From positions 1,550,001 through 1,614,000 of the forward strand of contig NZ_CP114040.1 in assembly GCF_026965555.1 (NCBI RefSeq): DNA of 64,000 nt, in the 5' to 3' direction. Shown piece by piece: positions 26,770 to 35,056 of the stretch. Position numbers and translations under genes: made by a program. Each line of letters opens with the position of its first letter. Position 1 is the stretch's first letter. The notes under the pieces are model-generated. The model made no database searches and had not been told where the DNA came from. It saw only the letters and a program-made list of their open reading frames with translations. This stretch comes from Nannocystis punicea. Its GTDB lineage: Bacteria > Myxococcota_A > Polyangia > Nannocystales > Nannocystaceae.

Positions 26770-26887
26770 CGGCAGCTCCTCTTTTATCACACGCGGCCCG
26801 CGAGCAGGTCCCGGCCGCGCCTCGCGCTAATGGCGTTCACCTGATTGTAACAGTCTTCGTCCGAGATCTGCCCGAACGTCCAGTTGC

Positions 26888-27094
26888 TCACGATCCCACG
26901 AGCTGCTGATTGAACGCATTCACCAAATTCTGCGAGTAGGGGTCGCTGGGCAGGCGGAGGACGCACATGCGAATGAATTGGAGGAGTCCGCGGGCGGTCC
27001 CGGCCGCGTAACCATCCACGTCCGTCTCCTGAGTCTGTGTATCGGCCAAGGCCCGTACCTCGGCGGCGATACGTAGCGCGCCGTCGCGGACAGG
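26888..27094 (-). pseudogene. Possible gene remnant behind the WYL regulator
   Basis: Immediately after the WYL stop, in the same frame, the sequence reads protein-like for ~67 codons to a TGA at 26888 (pieces such as GTARGLLQFIRMCVLRLPSD and YSQNLVNAFNQQLVGS). There is no good ATG or ribosome site. A second protein-like piece in another frame (SNWTFGQISDEDCYNQVNA) follows. This looks like the tail of a decayed gene or a small frameshifted gene; the family is not recognised. Confidence 0.4.
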
Positions 27095-28075
27095 TCAATC
27101 GTTCGCGTCGGCGCGCGGGCGGTTGCGGCGGGTCATCTCGAGGCCGACGAGGTGCAGGCGCCGGCGCAGCTCCGGTGGTTCCAGCACCTCGACGCCGCCG
27201 CCGAGGCCGGTGAGCTGGTCGGCGGCGACCTCCTCGCTCTCGAGCAGGAGGTCGAGCTCGCGCCAACCTTCGGCGTCGGGCGGGCCGGCCTCGGCGAGCA
27301 TGCGACGGACCGCGTCGTGCGGGACCAGGCGCGGGAGCGACTTCTGGGCGTAGGGGGACAGGCGGACGCGGCAGCGGTAGACGAGCAGCGACTGGTCGAA
27401 CGCGGCCGACGACGCGGCCCACCAGGCGGCGAGGTCGAAGTCGTCGGGTCGCGCGAAGGCCTCGGCGAGCAGCTCGGCGTGGTCGATGCGGCCGACGCGG
27501 TAGGTGCGGACCTCGCCGCGCGAGCGCGCGACCAGGTACCAGGTGCCGGCCTTGAGCACGAGCCCGAGCGGCTCGACGCGGCGGCTGGCCTCACGCCCGC
27601 CGTGGCGCAGCTCGAGCTTGCGGCTCTCCCACACCGCGGCGGCGACGGTCGGCAGCGCGGTGAGCGGCTCGGGTCGCGCGAACCAGGCCGGCGCGTCGAG
27701 CAGGAAGCGCTGGCGGATCCGCCCGGCCCGGTCGCGCAGCTCCGCGGGCAACGTGGCGTCGACCTTGGCCCGCGCCGACAGGGCGACCGCCCCGAGGCCG
27801 AGGTCGGCGACCGCCTGCGGCGCGCCCGAGAGGAACAGCGCGCTCGCCTCCGCGGCGGTGAGGCCGTCGAGCCGCGTGCGCCAGCCCTCGACCAAACGAA
27901 TGCCGCCGTGCGGGCCCGGCTCGGTCCACAGCGGGAAGCCGGCGGCTACCAGCGCCGCGACGTCGCGGTAGAGGGTGCGCACCGAGACCTCGAGCTCCTC
28001 GGCGAGCTCGGCCGCGGTGGCCCGCTGGCGCCGCTGGAGCACGAGGAGCAACGCGAGGAGCCGGCTCGACCGCAC
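27095..28075 (-). CDS. WYL-domain transcriptional regulator (YafY-like)
   Basis: A 326-residue regulator. The HTH_11-type winged helix is at 1-60 (ATAAELAEELEVSVRTLYRD), followed by a WYL domain at ~140-225 (VEPLGLVLKAGTWYLVARSR) and a WCX C-terminal extension. The GTG start at 28075 (VRSSRLLALLLVLQ) matches the usual family N-terminus and leaves the operator-like palindrome at 28099-28115 outside the gene; a GTG at 28099 would place the palindrome inside the message start. WYL regulators sense ligands or nucleic acid. It is divergent from the DHFR-like gene, its likely target. Confidence 0.9.
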   Translation of the reverse strand: MRSSRLLALLLVLQRRQRATAAELAEELEVSVRTLYRDVAALVAAGFPLWTEPGPHGGIRLVEGWRTRLDGLTAAEASALFLSGAPQAVADLGLGAVALSARAKVDATLPAELRDRAGRIRQRFLLDAPAWFARPEPLTALPTVAAAVWESRKLELRHGGREASRRVEPLGLVLKAGTWYLVARSRGEVRTYRVGRIDHAELLAEAFARPDDFDLAAWWAASSAAFDQSLLVYRCRVRLSPYAQKSLPRLVPHDAVRRMLAEAGPPDAEGWRELDLLLESEEVAADQLTGLGGGVEVLEPPELRRRLHLVGLEMTRRNRPRADAND

Positions 28076-28098
28076 CCGCGCATGATGCCGGAAAATCA

Positions 28099-28115
28099 CT
28101 GACAGGTCCTGTCAG
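28099..28115. promoter_or_regulatory. Candidate WYL operator
   Basis: Perfect palindrome CTGACAGGTCCTGTCAG (17 bp) in the 62-base divergent gap, followed by another half-like GGTCCTG. It sits upstream of both genes and should control them together. Confidence 0.65.
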
Positions 28116-28137
28116 GGTCCTGCGCCACGCTCTTCGC

Positions 28138-28683
28138 ATGACGCGAACTCAGTACTTCGTGGCGGCCAGCATCGACGGCTTCATCGCCGACGCGAGCGGC
28201 GGCCTGCAATGGTTGTTTCAGTTCAACGACGTCGAGGGGGTCGAGGCCCACTACAAGGCCTTCCAGGCCGGGGCGGGCGCGCTGGCGATGGGCGCGGCGA
28301 CCTACGAGTTCCTCCTCGGCGAGAACCTCGAGGCCTGGCCGTACGCCGGCCTCCCGACCTGGGTGTTCACGCACCGCGAGCTGCCGACGATCGCCGGCGC
28401 CGACATCCGCTTCACCGCCGACGACGTCGGCGCGGTGCACGAGGAGATGGTCCGCGCCGCCGCCGGCAAGCACGTCTGGATGATGGGCGGCGGCAACCTG
28501 GCGGCGCAGTTCGCCCGCCGCGGCCTGCTCGACGAGATCTGGCTGGCAGTGATCCCGGTGGTCCTCGGCGCCGGCGCGCCGCTCCTGCCGGCGGCGCTGC
28601 CGGGGCCGCTCGAGCTCACCTGTGTCACACGATTCCCGCGCGGGATGATCGAGCTGCGCTACGCGGTGCCGGCGTCGCGCTGA
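28138..28683 (+). CDS. RibD C-terminal/dihydrofolate-reductase-like protein
   Basis: A 181-residue DHFR-fold reductase of the RibD_C family (YwjB/YyaP-like). Typical segments: FVAASIDGFIADASGGLQWL at the N-terminus, GALAMGAATYEFLL (helix with the NADPH loop), and VWMMGGGNLAAQFARRGLLDEIWLAVIPVVLG near the C-terminus. Such proteins are NADPH-dependent reductases of unknown physiological substrate. It is divergent from the WYL regulator with an operator-like palindrome between. The arrangement WYL + DHFR-like protein is common in bacterial genomes. Confidence 0.92.
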   Translation: MTRTQYFVAASIDGFIADASGGLQWLFQFNDVEGVEAHYKAFQAGAGALAMGAATYEFLLGENLEAWPYAGLPTWVFTHRELPTIAGADIRFTADDVGAVHEEMVRAAAGKHVWMMGGGNLAAQFARRGLLDEIWLAVIPVVLGAGAPLLPAALPGPLELTCVTRFPRGMIELRYAVPASR

Positions 28684-28929
28684 CGTGCGCCGCGAGGCCT
28701 CGCCCGCCCAGGACGCCGCGACCGCCGGAAGTGTCCCCGGCGAGCGCGAATGGACATTGCGCCCGGCCCGCGGTGCGGCGAATCGAAGGCGCTGCAGCGC
28801 AGCGGCGCGCTGTTCGCCGCGATCGGCGAGCGAGCGCCGCGCGTCGGCTCCGGGCTCGCGCGGCCCGCCGGTGCGGCGAATCGCGGACCGGTGATTCGTC
28901 CGCCCCGGCGAACGCCGGGACGCGGCCGC

Positions 28930-29988
28930 TTACTTGCCGACCTTCGCGGCGATCCAGGCGTCGATCTGCGCCCAGCCGGTCTCGCGGTTGAGGTGCAGGT
29001 TGACGTCGTGGCCGATGTCCGGCAGGACCTGCACCGTGACGTCGGGCGAGCTGCTGTAGAACGCGGCCTCCTGGGCGGCGACGTCGGCGGTGGCGATGAT
29101 GTCGTACTGGCCGAGCTGGGACAGGACGGGGACCTCGACCTGGTCGACCAGCGACAGGCCGTTGATACCCTCCGGGTCGCCGATGGCGAGGGCCGTCATC
29201 ATGTCGAGGACGTCGAGCATGAGCCCGCGCGGCAGCCCCGACACGAGGTTGGCGTTGTCGTAGGCGATCACGTCCGGGTCCGAGGTCGGCGGGTAGTAGA
29301 ACAGCAGCTCGCGGACCGGCGGCGGCATGACCACGTACGGCTGCTGCAGCGGCCCTTCGAAGGCCGCGGGGTCGATGGGGATGATCCGCGGGGCGTGGGC
29401 CCACCCGGTCGCCACCAGCGCGTCGGCGATGGGGCCGTAGTTGCCGAGGGCGTAGACCGAGGTGATGGTGCCCATCGAGTGGCCGACGAGGACGATCTTG
29501 TCGAACACGGGCTCCCACAGCAGGTCGGCGGCGCGTACTCGCGTCAGCACCTGCTCGAGGGCGCTGGCGCTCTCTGCGAGATCGGCGAGGTCGCCCGCTG
29601 GGGCGCTCGACGCGCCGGCGCCGAGCATGTCGAGGGCGAGGACCGCGTAGCACCGGTCGGTCATGTAGTCGGCGTATGAGTAGCGCTCACCGTTGATCTG
29701 TGGGGCGTCCCAGTACTCGTGGTCGTATGTCCCCCCGTGCAGGAGCACCTGCAGCGTCCGGTCGAGGAAGAGCCCGCAGTGGCCGCCCACCTTCATGGAC
29801 AAATGCCCGGCGACCGTGTAGTCCTGGTCGTCGGACAGCGTGACCTCGAAGTCGACACGCTTGCTGATCGTGATGCTGGGTGACAGCAATCCGGCTTCGG
29901 CGGAGGTGGGCAAAAGGCCCGCCGCCGCGACCATCAATGCTCCTACCGCCCGAGTCTCGCGCGTCCGCGCCTGCTTGCGATCTGTCAT
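28930..29988 (-). CDS. Secreted alpha/beta hydrolase
   Basis: A 352-residue protein with a cleavable signal peptide (residues ~10-32, AxA at SAEA). The nucleophile elbow GHSMG gives Ser171; the oxyanion strand is VLLHGGTYDHEYW, and a C-terminal His in DIGHDVNLH completes the triad. Loop LALDMLGAGASS resembles esterase/lipase families with a PF12697-type fold. The protein should act in the periplasm or outside the cell on an ester. The start is at the signal peptide Met; the frame is open for 56 Arg-rich codons upstream. Single gene. Confidence 0.9.
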   Translation of the reverse strand: MTDRKQARTRETRAVGALMVAAAGLLPTSAEAGLLSPSITISKRVDFEVTLSDDQDYTVAGHLSMKVGGHCGLFLDRTLQVLLHGGTYDHEYWDAPQINGERYSYADYMTDRCYAVLALDMLGAGASSAPAGDLADLAESASALEQVLTRVRAADLLWEPVFDKIVLVGHSMGTITSVYALGNYGPIADALVATGWAHAPRIIPIDPAAFEGPLQQPYVVMPPPVRELLFYYPPTSDPDVIAYDNANLVSGLPRGLMLDVLDMMTALAIGDPEGINGLSLVDQVEVPVLSQLGQYDIIATADVAAQEAAFYSSSPDVTVQVLPDIGHDVNLHLNRETGWAQIDAWIAAKVGK

Positions 29989-30223
29989 CACTCCATCCCT
30001 CCGATCATTCGTCGCGGCCGCGCCGTCGGCGACGACACCCGCGATCGGGTGGCGTCGCCGACTGGCTCGTCTCGGCCGCAAACCTGCGCGGATCAACGTA
30101 CCAAGGCGGCGGTGCTGCCGCCAAGACAATTCGTCGGTCACCGCCGCGACATTCACGCGCGCTGCGGTGAATGTGGTCGCAAGGGGCAGGGGGCCTTTGT
30201 GCCCGCATGTCGGATGAATCGCG

Positions 30224-33200
30224 ATGAATGATCATACCCCCCGCGCGATGACGGGCCCGCGCGCCCAGGAGCTGCAGCGCCGGATCGTCCAGAGCGCCCA
30301 GGTCCTCGTCGTCGCTTGCCTCATCGCGGCCGCCGGCAACACGGGGATCACGATCCTCCTCGAGCACGTGTGGCAGCTCGACGGCATCATCGTCGTGCTC
30401 CTCACCCTCGTCACCGCGTACGCGCGCGTGGTCATCCCGCGCGCGCGAGCCGGCGAGCTCGACAGCGCCGTGCGCATCGCCATTCGCGTCATGACCGTCG
30501 CGGTCATCGTGTGCTCGATGCTCATGGGCGGCACCGCGGCGAGCCTGGCGTTGACCGGCTTCATCACCGCGCTGGCGCTGGCGCCCGGCGTGCTGTCCTT
30601 CCGCGAGGTGAACGGCACGATGCTGGTCGTCACGCTGATCGGCATCGCGCTGATCGCGGCCGATGCGTTGGAGCCGCCGTTTCAGGCCGTCTTCCCGCTG
30701 TTTCAGACGTGGCTGTACATCATGACGTCGGCCGGGATGATCGGCCTCGTCCTGCTGGTCGTCCGCGACTTCAAGCAGTACCCGCTGACGACCAAGCTGC
30801 AGGTGTCGTTCCTGTTCGTCGCCCTCGGCGGGGTCGTGCTGCACGTACGGATCAGCGGGGCGGGCCTGCGCGAGGAGGTGGAGGCCCGCGTCGAGGCGCA
30901 GCTCGAGCACGTCGCCGCCGCCGCGGCCGAGCTGCTGGACGTCGCGATCGCGGACGTGCGCGCCCTCGCGACCAGCGACGCCGGACAGGCCGACGTCGTC
31001 GCCGCGGCCGCGGACGCGGGCGATCGCCGGCAGGCCGCGGAGGCCGTCGCAGCGCTGACGCGGCGCGAGTTCAGGCCGGCCGCCGGCGCCGCGCTCGTCG
31101 GCGAAGGCGGAGAGGTGTGGGCGTCGGCGGGGGAGCTGGGGCCGTCTGCCCCGGGGGACAGGACAGGCCTGCGCGTGGGGCTGCGCGCCGACGGGTTCGA
31201 GGTCGAGGCGCCCGTGGTCGCGCGGGGCGGCGCGAGCGGGGCGGCGCTGCGCGTGCGCTACGCGAGCGGGGCGCTGCGCGAGGCCCTCGACAAGGTCGCG
31301 GCGATCGGCGGCGAGGGGGTCGGCGTGCTGGTGTTCGGCGCCGACGGCGAGGCGCTCCTGCGGGCCGGGGCCGACGCGGCCACGCGCGCCGTCGTCCGCG
31401 CGAGCGAGCCGCCGGACGGCCTGGTGATGCGGCTGCGACCGCCGGGGCTCGGCGGCCTGCAGATCGCCGCGACGATCGAGTCGGAGACCTTGCTGGCCCC
31501 GATCGCCTCGCGCGACCGCGAGGCGACGCTCGTCGCCATGCTCATCGCGGCGCTCGTGACCGGCGTGGCGTTCGGGGTCGGCAGCGTGCTGTCGCGGCCG
31601 ATCCTCGGGCTCACCGCCGCGGTGACGCGGATGCGCGCCGGCGACCTGACCGCGCGCGCCGACGAGGGCTCGCACGACGAGATCGGCGAGCTGACGCGGG
31701 CCTTCAACGCGATGGCGACGCAGCTCGGGGTGCTCATCGAGGGGCTCCACGCCCGCACCGCCGAGCTGCACGTCGAGATCTCGACCCGCAAGCAGCGCGA
31801 GCAGGAGCTGCAGCGCCTCAACGAGGAGCTGTCGACCGCCCGCGACCGCGCGCTCGAGGCCAGCCGGGCCAAGAGCACCTTCCTGGCCAACATGAGCCAC
31901 GAGCTGCGGACGCCGCTCAACGCGATCATCGGCTACACCGAGCTGCTGCAGGACGACGCGGCAGCGGCCGGCGAGCGCGAGGTGGTCCGCGACCTGGCGA
32001 AGATCCACGGGGCCGCCTCGCACCTGCTGGCCGTCATCAGCGACATCCTCGACCTGTCGAAGATCGAGGCCGGCAAGATGGAGGCGCACATCGAGCCGGT
32101 GGTGTTCGCCGAGCTGGCCGCCGAGGTGACGGTCGCGCTGGCGCCGCTGGCCCACAAGAACAGCAGCGTGTTCATCGCCGAGGTCGATCCCGGCGTCGGG
32201 GTGCTGCAGACCGACCGGACCTGGCTGCGGCAGATCCTGTACAACCTCCTCAGCAACGCGGCCAAGTTCACCAGCCGCGGCGAGATCCGCCTGCGGGCCG
32301 AGCGCGTCGTCGACGTCGCCGCGGGGCTCGACGAGCTCCGCTTCGTCGTGAGCGACACGGGCATCGGCATCCCCGCCGACAAGCTCGGCGTGCTGTTCGA
32401 GCCGTTCACGCAGGCCGACGATTCGACCACGCGAAGGTTCGGCGGCACCGGCCTCGGCCTGGCGATCACGCGCCGCTTCTGTCGCATGCTCGGCGGCGAC
32501 ATCACGGTCGAGAGCGTGCTCGGGCAGGGCTCGAGCTTCGCCGTGACGCTGCCCGCGCGCAGGTTCGTGCCGGCGGTGTTCGAGCAGGCCGAGGACTGGA
32601 CCGAGCTCGCCGAGGTCGGCCCGCCCGCCGAGGGGGCCTCGACCGTCCTGGTCGTCGACGACGAGGCGGTGGTCCAGGAGCTGATGGCCCGCTTCCTCGC
32701 GCGCGAGGGTTACCGGGTGATCGGGGCGCGCAGCGGCGCCGAGGCGCTGCGCCTGGCCCGCGAGCTCGCGCCCGACGTGATCACGCTCGACGTGATCATG
32801 CCGGGGATGGACGGCTGGGCGGTGCTGACGGCGCTCAAGCGCGACCCGGAGCTCGCCGACGTGCCGGTGGTGGTGATGACGATCGTCAGCGACCGCGACG
32901 TCGGCTTCTCGCTCGGGGCCGCGGACTACCTGCTCAAGCCGATCGACCGCGACCGCCTGCTGGCGACGCTGGCCCGCTACAAGCGGCCGAGCCTGCCCGC
33001 GTCGGTGCTGGTGGTCGACGACGAGCCCGACGTCCGCGAGCTGCTGCGCCGCCTGTGCGAGCGGGCCCAGTGGTCGGTGCGGGAGGCGGCCGACGGCCGC
33101 GAGGCGATCGAGGCCCTGAGCAGCGCCGTCCCCGACGTGGTGCTGCTCGACCTCATGATGCCGGAGGTCGACGGCTTCGAGGTGATCCAGACGATGCGCG

Positions 33201-33406
33201 CCTCGCCGGACTGGCGCGACGTCCCGGTCATCGTCATCACCGCCTGCGAGCTGACCGCGGACGAGTCCGCGTTCCTGCACGCGGGCGTGCACCGGGTGCT
33301 GCGCAAGGGCAGTTATTCGCAGGCGGCGCTGCTGAACGAGGTGCGGGCCCTCCTCGAGGCGGCCGCGAGCAAGACGGGGCGGCGCGGCGACGCCGGGGTC
33401 GCCTAG
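30224..33406 (+). CDS. Hybrid sensor histidine kinase with two receiver domains
   Basis: A 1060-residue membrane sensor. Residues ~25-205 form about six membrane helices (MASE-like). A sensor region (205-430) and a further membrane helix (~432-455) lead to a HAMP domain (~458-510). HisKA follows, with phospho-acceptor His559 in [10 protein letters not shown], then the HATPase domain (N, G1, G2 boxes in [16 protein letters not shown] and GTGLGL). Two receivers follow: REC1 with Asp856 ([11 protein letters not shown]) and REC2 with Asp976 ([11 protein letters not shown]). No HPt or output domain, so phosphate should pass to a separate protein. The IS element at 33406 begins exactly at the last base of its stop codon. 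Confidence 0.95.
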   Translation: MNDHTPRAMTGPRAQELQRRIVQSAQVLVVACLIAAAGNTGITILLEHVWQLDGIIVVLLTLVTAYARVVIPRARAGELDSAVRIAIRVMTVAVIVCSMLMGGTAASLALTGFITALALAPGVLSFREVNGTMLVVTLIGIALIAADALEPPFQAVFPLFQTWLYIMTSAGMIGLVLLVVRDFKQYPLTTKLQVSFLFVALGGVVLHVRISGAGLREEVEARVEAQLEHVAAAAAELLDVAIADVRALATSDAGQADVVAAAADAGDRRQAAEAVAALTRREFRPAAGAALVGEGGEVWASAGELGPSAPGDRTGLRVGLRADGFEVEAPVVARGGASGAALRVRYASGALREALDKVAAIGGEGVGVLVFGADGEALLRAGADAATRAVVRASEPPDGLVMRLRPPGLGGLQIAATIESETLLAPIASRDREATLVAMLIAALVTGVAFGVGSVLSRPILGLTAAVTRMRAGDLTARADEGSHDEIGELTRAFNAMATQLGVLIEGLHARTAELHVEISTRKQREQELQRLNEELSTARDRALEASRAKSTFLANMSHELRTPLNAIIGYTELLQDDAAAAGEREVVRDLAKIHGAASHLLAVISDILDLSKIEAGKMEAHIEPVVFAELAAEVTVALAPLAHKNSSVFIAEVDPGVGVLQTDRTWLRQILYNLLSNAAKFTSRGEIRLRAERVVDVAAGLDELRFVVSDTGIGIPADKLGVLFEPFTQADDSTTRRFGGTGLGLAITRRFCRMLGGDITVESVLGQGSSFAVTLPARRFVPAVFEQAEDWTELAEVGPPAEGASTVLVVDDEAVVQELMARFLAREGYRVIGARSGAEALRLARELAPDVITLDVIMPGMDGWAVLTALKRDPELADVPVVVMTIVSDRDVGFSLGAADYLLKPIDRDRLLATLARYKRPSLPASVLVVDDEPDVRELLRRLCERAQWSVREAADGREAIEALSSAVPDVVLLDLMMPEVDGFEVIQTMRASPDWRDVPVIVITACELTADESAFLHAGVHRVLRKGSYSQAALLNEVRALLEAAASKTGRRGDAGVA

Positions 33407-33505
33407 TACTGCCTGCCCGAAGTTCTCCAGGGGTTCTGTCCTGGATCCATCGCCAGGGCGGTATAGGCGGTGGAATAGGCGAGGCGCGAAAACGATCTCG
33501 TCGAT

Positions 33506-34612
33506 GTGCCAGGCCCACGAGCACAACGGCTTCGTTTGGCACCTTCGGTCCGTGACGAACTGGAGGTGCTGGCCCGGAGTGGCCGCGCCGAGGCACGCCT
33601 CGTACTCCGGGCGAGGCTCGTGCTCCTCGCTGCCGAAGGGCACTCAAACCAGGAGATTGCGCGGAGATTGGGCTGCCACGTGGACACGGTGAGGGTGTGG
33701 CGTGGGCGCTTCGCGCGTGATGGGCGAGTCGTGACGCTCGAGGATCGTCCGCGAAGTGGGCGACCTCCTCGGGTATCGCCGGCGACACGCTGCAAGCTCA
33801 TCAAACTCGCCTGTGACAAGCCTGCCAGGCATGGCCAGCAGACCCGTTCGACGTGGACATATGCGACGTTGGCAAGGCGCCTGCTTCATGAGACAGGTGT
33901 CGGGCTCAGCGTGTCCGAGGTGGGGCGAATCTTGCGCAACGAGGATTTCCGGCCGCACAAGATGAGGCTCTGGCTGCACAGCCCCGACCCCGACTTCTGT
34001 CGCAAGGTTCAGCGCATCTGCGATCTCTACCATCATCCCCCGGACGGAGCTCATGTGCTCTGCGTCGACGAGAAGACCGGCATGCAGGCGCTCGGACGGA
34101 GATTTCCCAGCAAGCTCCCCGCGCCCGGCCGCGCGGGCCGTTTCGAGTTCGAGTACGTCCGCCGCGGTACCTGGTCGTTGTTCGCGGCCTTCGACGTCCG
34201 CACCGGTGAAGTCCTGGGCGAGTGCAAGCCGCAACGACGGGCCGAGGACCTCTTGGACTTCATGGAGAGCCTTGCCCGCAAATATCCTACCGGCCAGCTC
34301 TACGTCGTCTGGGATAACCTCAACATCCACTATGAGGGTGCGGACCAGCGTTGGGCTCGCTTCAACCGGCGTCACGGCGACCGCTTCCACTTCGTATACA
34401 CGCCGATCCATGCCTCGTGGGTCAACCAGATCGAGATCTGGTTCTCGCTGCTGCAGCGCCGCGTCCTTCGTTACGCCGACTTTCCTTGCGCCGGAGCCTT
34501 GCCCCGCGCCGTGATGAGCTTCATCCGGCGCTGGAACAGCGACGAAGCGCACCCGTTCAACTGGACCTTCCGCGGTCACTTCGTCCACACTCAGCGGCAC
34601 CACGCCGCATGA
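33506..34612 (+). CDS. IS630-type transposase (DDE)
   Basis: A 368-residue transposase. The N-terminal helix-turn-helix (SNQEIARRLGCHVDTVRVWR) is followed by a second HTH-like part (TWTYATLARRLLHETGVGLS). The DDE catalytic triad can be assigned as Asp in VLCVDEKTG, Asp in VVWDNLNIH, and Glu in WVNQIEIWFSLLQRR. The frame is intact. The stop codon overlaps the ATG of the next gene (ATGA), so the two are translationally coupled. Confidence 0.95.
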   Translation: MPGPRAQRLRLAPSVRDELEVLARSGRAEARLVLRARLVLLAAEGHSNQEIARRLGCHVDTVRVWRGRFARDGRVVTLEDRPRSGRPPRVSPATRCKLIKLACDKPARHGQQTRSTWTYATLARRLLHETGVGLSVSEVGRILRNEDFRPHKMRLWLHSPDPDFCRKVQRICDLYHHPPDGAHVLCVDEKTGMQALGRRFPSKLPAPGRAGRFEFEYVRRGTWSLFAAFDVRTGEVLGECKPQRRAEDLLDFMESLARKYPTGQLYVVWDNLNIHYEGADQRWARFNRRHGDRFHFVYTPIHASWVNQIEIWFSLLQRRVLRYADFPCAGALPRAVMSFIRRWNSDEAHPFNWTFRGHFVHTQRHHAA

Positions 34613-34929
34613 GCCGTCCACGCACCACCCGCAACGCCGCTGCGAAATCGGACGATGACGCTCGCGCTGTCGAGCAGTTCCTGCGCCAACACCAGGGCCT
34701 CGCACATATCCGTGTCCGGCATCGCGCCCCGCTCATCACCCTCGAGTCCGGCCCCACCCACGATCCGATCCCGCACGCGCGCCTGCGCCGTCTCGCCGCC
34801 AACTTGTGGCAGCTGGAGATGGCTACCCATACCGGGCGCTGGGAACCAACACCCTTCCGCGCCTCTCGCGACGAACTGCTCGAGCTGCTCCTCGGCAACT
34901 TCGGCTGGACCCTTGCAGAGAGGGCCTAG
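34609..34929 (+). CDS. IS630-associated small protein
   Basis: A 106-residue protein encoded within the IS630-type element, starting at the ATGA overlap with the transposase stop. The sequence ends GNFGWTLAERA and stops 32 bases before the IS end. It is Arg/Leu-rich, with motif LRRLAANLWQLEMATHTGRWEPTP. Small accessory genes of this type accompany some IS630 transposases; the function is unknown and it may be a DNA-binding helper or regulator of transposition. Confidence 0.8.
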   Translation: MSRPRTTRNAAAKSDDDARAVEQFLRQHQGLAHIRVRHRAPLITLESGPTHDPIPHARLRRLAANLWQLEMATHTGRWEPTPFRASRDELLELLLGNFGWTLAERA

Positions 34930-35056
34930 CAACCCCTGGAGAACTTCGGGCCGGATGTACTAGGCCGCGTCGACTCACGCGCGGGTCCCTCCGGCGCGCG
35001 CGCGTCAGTGGTATCTCGGGGCGCAGATCGCCGCCCCGCGCGCCGCGTACGAGCCG

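Larger units (their letters stand above)
33406..34960 (+). mobile_element. IS630-family insertion sequence, complete
   Basis: A 1555-bp element flanked by TA dinucleotides at 33404-33405 and 34961-34962, the target duplication expected for IS630/Tc1-like elements. Terminal inverted repeats begin GTAC and share CCGAAGTTCTCCAGGGGTT on both ends (imperfect over ~30 bp). Inside are a transposase and an overlapping small gene. Both reading frames are intact, so the element may be active. Insertion is within the stop codon of the upstream kinase (TA|G) and re-creates TAG, because the element starts with G. Confidence 0.9.

Noticed and set aside
28729..28758. AAGTGTCC ... TGGACATT as another ATGTCC-family element
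   Set aside because: One mismatch and a 14-base loop; too weak to add to the family.
30005..33643. A 1212-codon minus-strand open frame over the histidine kinase
   Set aside because: The plus frame has a complete kinase and receivers; the minus product is charged low complexity.
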